Below are positions 63,001 to 64,000 of a stretch of 64,000 nt of DNA, piece by piece. The notes under the pieces are model-generated. The model was not told where the DNA came from, ran no database searches, and was given only the letters and a program-made list of their open reading frames with translations. Position numbers and translations under genes: made by a program. The DNA lies in the NCBI RefSeq assembly GCF_018320785.1, contig NC_054881.1, positions 16,740,275-16,804,274 on the forward strand. The letters are read 5' to 3'. Numbering within the stretch: the stretch's first letter is position 1; every line of letters starts with the position of its first letter. This DNA is from Cheilinus undulatus (Eukaryota > Chordata > Actinopteri > Labriformes > Labridae).

Positions 63001-64000
63001 CTGTCAGAAAACTAATTTTCCCTTGAGCACCTGCAGCCAGGACAAATACGTGTTCTTATTTACCAAAAGGAAAAACAATTTATGGTTACAAAGCATAGAA
63101 AATGTGTTTGTAGAGCACATGTCAGCAATGAAACATTGCAAAGGACTTAACAAAAGACATCACAACATCATGACAGAGGTGGAAGGCATGATAAAAGAGC
63201 ATATTTAAGGTATTAAAATCAGACGTTATGAAGCCAAAAGAAAAGAAAATGAAATGAATTGGTATTTTTAGGTTATTAGAGTTCACATACAATAATTTTC
63301 AGTCTACATGACTAAATTTAGCCTTTTGCAATATCTCTGCCAAGTTCATATGCAAAAATGTTAAAACTGACACTTATTGATCAGCCCTAACTCTCGTCAT
63401 ATTGTTGGCTGTGTTACCCAGCCACCCTCCTCCATCAGATCTCTACAGTTACACTAACACTCTGTGAAAGACCATAAAGATTTATTGACCTGAACTGATG
63501 GTTATTGAAGCTCAGGACCAAAGTCTGTGACCAGTGAGGCTTTATTTAGCTGTAAACGCTGGTGTGCAGCTGTAGGTGTTTTTAGAGTTGTATGCATGTG
63601 TTTTATTGTGTATGTGATGTAGAGCTGGGAATTATGGGACAAAAATCAGATCTTAGCGATAACTACACTTTAAATAATGTCCAGACAGCATGCTGCATAG
63701 TTTCATTTACTGAGATGAATGGGAAAAAACATCCACTGGTCGACCTGAGATGAAAAGAAACATGTCAGGGAGGAGGAGGCATTGCTGTGTCTCTCCTCTG
63801 CTCTCTCCTGTACCTCTCACTATCACTGTCTGTCGGGGCGCAGAGACATAAAGGGACAAGTAAACACCACAAATGTATTGACATTGTGCATCAAATTTAA
63901 CCTAAATCCAGTAGTCTACCTTAGACTGTTGGCTCGGTGAGAAAAACCAAACAATCTCAGAAAGTCCATGAAAGCAAACCAAAGAAAGCCACAAAGTTAG
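60094..64000 (+). other. Shroom gene intron 2, running off the right edge
   Basis: No further Shroom exon was found after the donor at 60094. The region contains a decayed tandem repeat at 60541-61045. A short open frame near 62540-62750 shows no family match and is probably chance. Confidence 0.55.
60541..61045 (+). repeat. Degenerate minisatellite, about 18-22-bp unit
   Basis: The unit ttttgccacttttaaccca recurs about 20 times with variation (ggccacttttcaatccca, tgccaattttaaccacat). It extends through about 500 bases of Shroom intron 2 and has no coding potential. Confidence 0.6.

Overview
The window looks like nuclear DNA of a ray-finned (teleost) fish. It is AT-rich. Its genes are split by GT-AG introns and its proteins match vertebrate families. 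Introns and intergenic DNA carry remnants typical of fish genomes: Tc1-like, hAT-like, LINE and short terminal-inverted-repeat elements, plus decayed minisatellites. There are no bacterial-type operons, CRISPR arrays or rRNA genes. Exon structures were assembled by hand from splice sites and reading phase; no alignment or database search was run.

Layout. (1) 262-2753, minus strand: the 5' eight coding exons of a kelch-repeat protein of the RABEPK/KLHDC type, whose 3' end is unresolved or lies beyond the left edge. Its probable promoter, near 3350, holds a perfect RFX X-box palindrome. (2) 3404-8439: intergenic DNA with a short telomere-like tract, a GCTA-rich decayed repeat and a CRE/ETS motif cluster. 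(3) 8440-24085, plus strand: a complete 12-exon mfsd14-type (hiat1-like) major-facilitator transporter gene of 510 codons, with a long AT-rich 3' flank. (4) About 28.6-36.6 kb: a transposon-rich island with an AT-rich inverted minisatellite, a frameshifted hAT transposase end, a LINE reverse-transcriptase end, and a roughly 1.4-kb foldback whose two arms each carry a tRNA-Ser-like sequence. (5) 37863-44355, plus strand: a complete seven-exon gene for a 665-residue protein with three tandem MADF (Myb/SANT-like) domains and a BESS-like C-terminus. All six introns are phase 1, so the array reads as a stepwise duplication of a two-exon module. (6) 50770-60093, plus strand: the first two coding exons of a Shroom-family actin regulator, encoding its N-terminal PDZ domain; the gene continues past the right edge.

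The four genes are unrelated in function: a kelch scaffold, an orphan membrane transporter, a putative DNA-binding regulator and a cytoskeletal protein. They are ordinary chromosomal neighbours and not one pathway. The most unusual items are the triple-MADF gene and the foldback with a tRNA-like sequence in each arm.
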